Positions 4,731-5,508 of a DNA stretch of 5,508 nt are shown here, piece by piece. Numbering within the stretch: the first letter of the stretch is position 1; the number at the start of each line of letters is the position of its first letter. The notes beneath the pieces were generated by a model. That model worked only from the letters and a program-made list of their open reading frames with translations, was not told where the DNA came from and made no database searches. A program made the position numbers and the translations under genes. Source of the DNA: an uncultured Pseudomonadota bacterium (lineage in GTDB: Bacteria; Bdellovibrionota_B; Oligoflexia; Oligoflexales; CAILAO01); the NCBI GenBank assembly GCA_903832105.1, contig CAILAO010000647.1:1-5508 (forward strand), given 5' to 3'.

Positions 4731-5508
4731 AAACTTCCCGAATATCTAGTTGTTCAATATATCGGAAAAGAGTCCTTTCTCCAATACCCAATGCCTTCGC
4801 TGTTTCAGCCCTCTTTCCTTTGTAATAGCGAAGAGCGCCAGTAATGTAGTTTTTCATCCAGAGATCCCGCGCATCGTTAAAAGGCATAATAGCGTCTTCT
4901 CCCACGCTGACGGAAGTTCCCTCTTTTGCTGAAGGACATACGCCGCCAATTCCCAGATCAGAAGCCCGAATTACTTGCTCCTCAGCCATGACAAACGCCC
5001 TTGAAACGACATTATCAAGTTCTCGAATATTTCCTGGCCAACCGTATTGCATCATAGCGGTTTTGCAATCTTGCGACCAATCTTTGTGGTCAAGCCCATG
5101 TTTTGCAGCGAATTGCTTTTTGAAAAAATTCGCTAAAATCAAAATGTCTTCGCGCCTTTCTCGGAGCGGAGGTAGTTTTATGACAGCGCCAGCAATCCTA
5201 TAATACAGGTCTTCACGAAACTTTCCTTCGCGTACCATGTCTTCAAGGTTACGATGAGTCGCTGCGACAAGCCGAAAATCCACTTGCTTTTGCCGAGTAT
5301 CACCCAAGGGAGCCAGCGTTTTCTCCTGGAGAACTCGAAGAAGCTTGGCTTGCACGTTTGCAGAAAGCTCTCCAATTTCATCTATAAAGAGGGTCCCGCC
5401 ATCTGCGCGTTCGATAAGTCCAGCATGATCCGTGAGCGCGCCAGTAAAGGCACCCTTTTTATATCCGAAAAGTTCGGATTCCATGAGGGTCTCTGGAAGA
5501 GCCGCGGC
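4729..5508 (-). CDS. Sigma-54-dependent transcriptional activator, 5' end missing
   Basis: This is the C-terminal 259 residues of an NtrC-type enhancer-binding protein; the frame is open through the right edge, so the ATG at 5484 is internal (the AALPETL before it is standard family sequence). Counting from that Met: ESELFG and GAFTGA (11-16), the loop that contacts sigma-54; Walker B TLFIDE (31-36); sensor I AATHRN (74-79); FREDLYYR (89-96), carrying the arginine fingers; sensor II WPGNIREL (149-156); then a Fis-type helix-turn-helix at about 208-246 (KRAETAKALGIGERTLFRYI). The AAA+ module remodels closed RNA polymerase-sigma-54 complexes using ATP; the helix-turn-helix binds upstream enhancer dyads. 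All visible motifs are intact. Walker A and the sensory domain lie outside, so the signal (phosphorelay, FHA, GAF or other) is unknown. It heads or sits within an operon with the exported protein gene, and two sigma-54 promoters follow downstream, making those peptidase genes its likely targets. Confidence 0.95.
   Translation of the reverse strand, partial: AAALPETLMESELFGYKKGAFTGALTDHAGLIERADGGTLFIDEIGELSANVQAKLLRVLQEKTLAPLGDTRQKQVDFRLVAATHRNLEDMVREGKFREDLYYRIAGAVIKLPPLRERREDILILANFFKKQFAAKHGLDHKDWSQDCKTAMMQYGWPGNIRELDNVVSRAFVMAEEQVIRASDLGIGGVCPSAKEGTSVSVGEDAIMPFNDARDLWMKNYITGALRYYKGKRAETAKALGIGERTLFRYIEQLDIREV

Overview
The window comes from a Gram-negative bacterium with a moderate, mixed base composition. 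Two genes encode lipoproteins with clear lipoboxes, a third encodes an exported protein, and a fourth encodes a sigma-54 (RpoN) activator. Secreted peptidase lipoproteins, a sigma-54 activator and poorly characterised exported proteins together are typical of predatory or delta-proteobacterium-like lineages (Bdellovibrionota, Myxococcota). That placement is inference, because no taxonomic marker gene lies in the window.

Layout from left to right. The 3' end of a plus-strand HEAT-repeat gene (1-317) is followed by a small hairpin terminator (365-388). All remaining genes are on the minus strand, so they converge on the HEAT gene. In their order of transcription, from the right edge, they are: (i) the C-terminal two thirds or so of a sigma-54-dependent AAA+ transcriptional activator with GAFTGA loop and Fis-type helix-turn-helix (4729-5508, cut by the window edge); (ii) six bases later, an exported 394-residue protein with a TPR-like N-terminal part and two copies of a Pro-Phe-Gly-x-Gly motif (3538-4722), ending at an intrinsic terminator (3480-3510); (iii) a 513-residue M6-type metalloprotease lipoprotein (1733-3274); (iv) a 380-residue M14 zinc carboxypeptidase lipoprotein (396-1538).

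The main discovery is regulatory. Each of the two peptidase genes has its own sequence matching the -24/-12 sigma-54 promoter (GG-N10-GC) just upstream: 3380-3396 for the M6 gene and 1587-1603 for the M14 gene. A sigma-54 activator is encoded next door. The simplest reading is a local regulon: the activator and its co-transcribed exported partner switch on two surface or periplasmic peptidases. An inverted repeat at 3459-3474, about 97 bases upstream of the predicted M6 transcription start, is a candidate activator site. Its GGGTGTT core recurs about 109 bases upstream of the predicted M14 start.

The promoters also settle the start codons. The longest open frames of both peptidase genes begin upstream of, or inside, the promoter elements, so the true starts must be the downstream ATG (3274) and GTG (1538). 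Both of these have ribosome-binding sites and give clean lipoprotein signal peptides.
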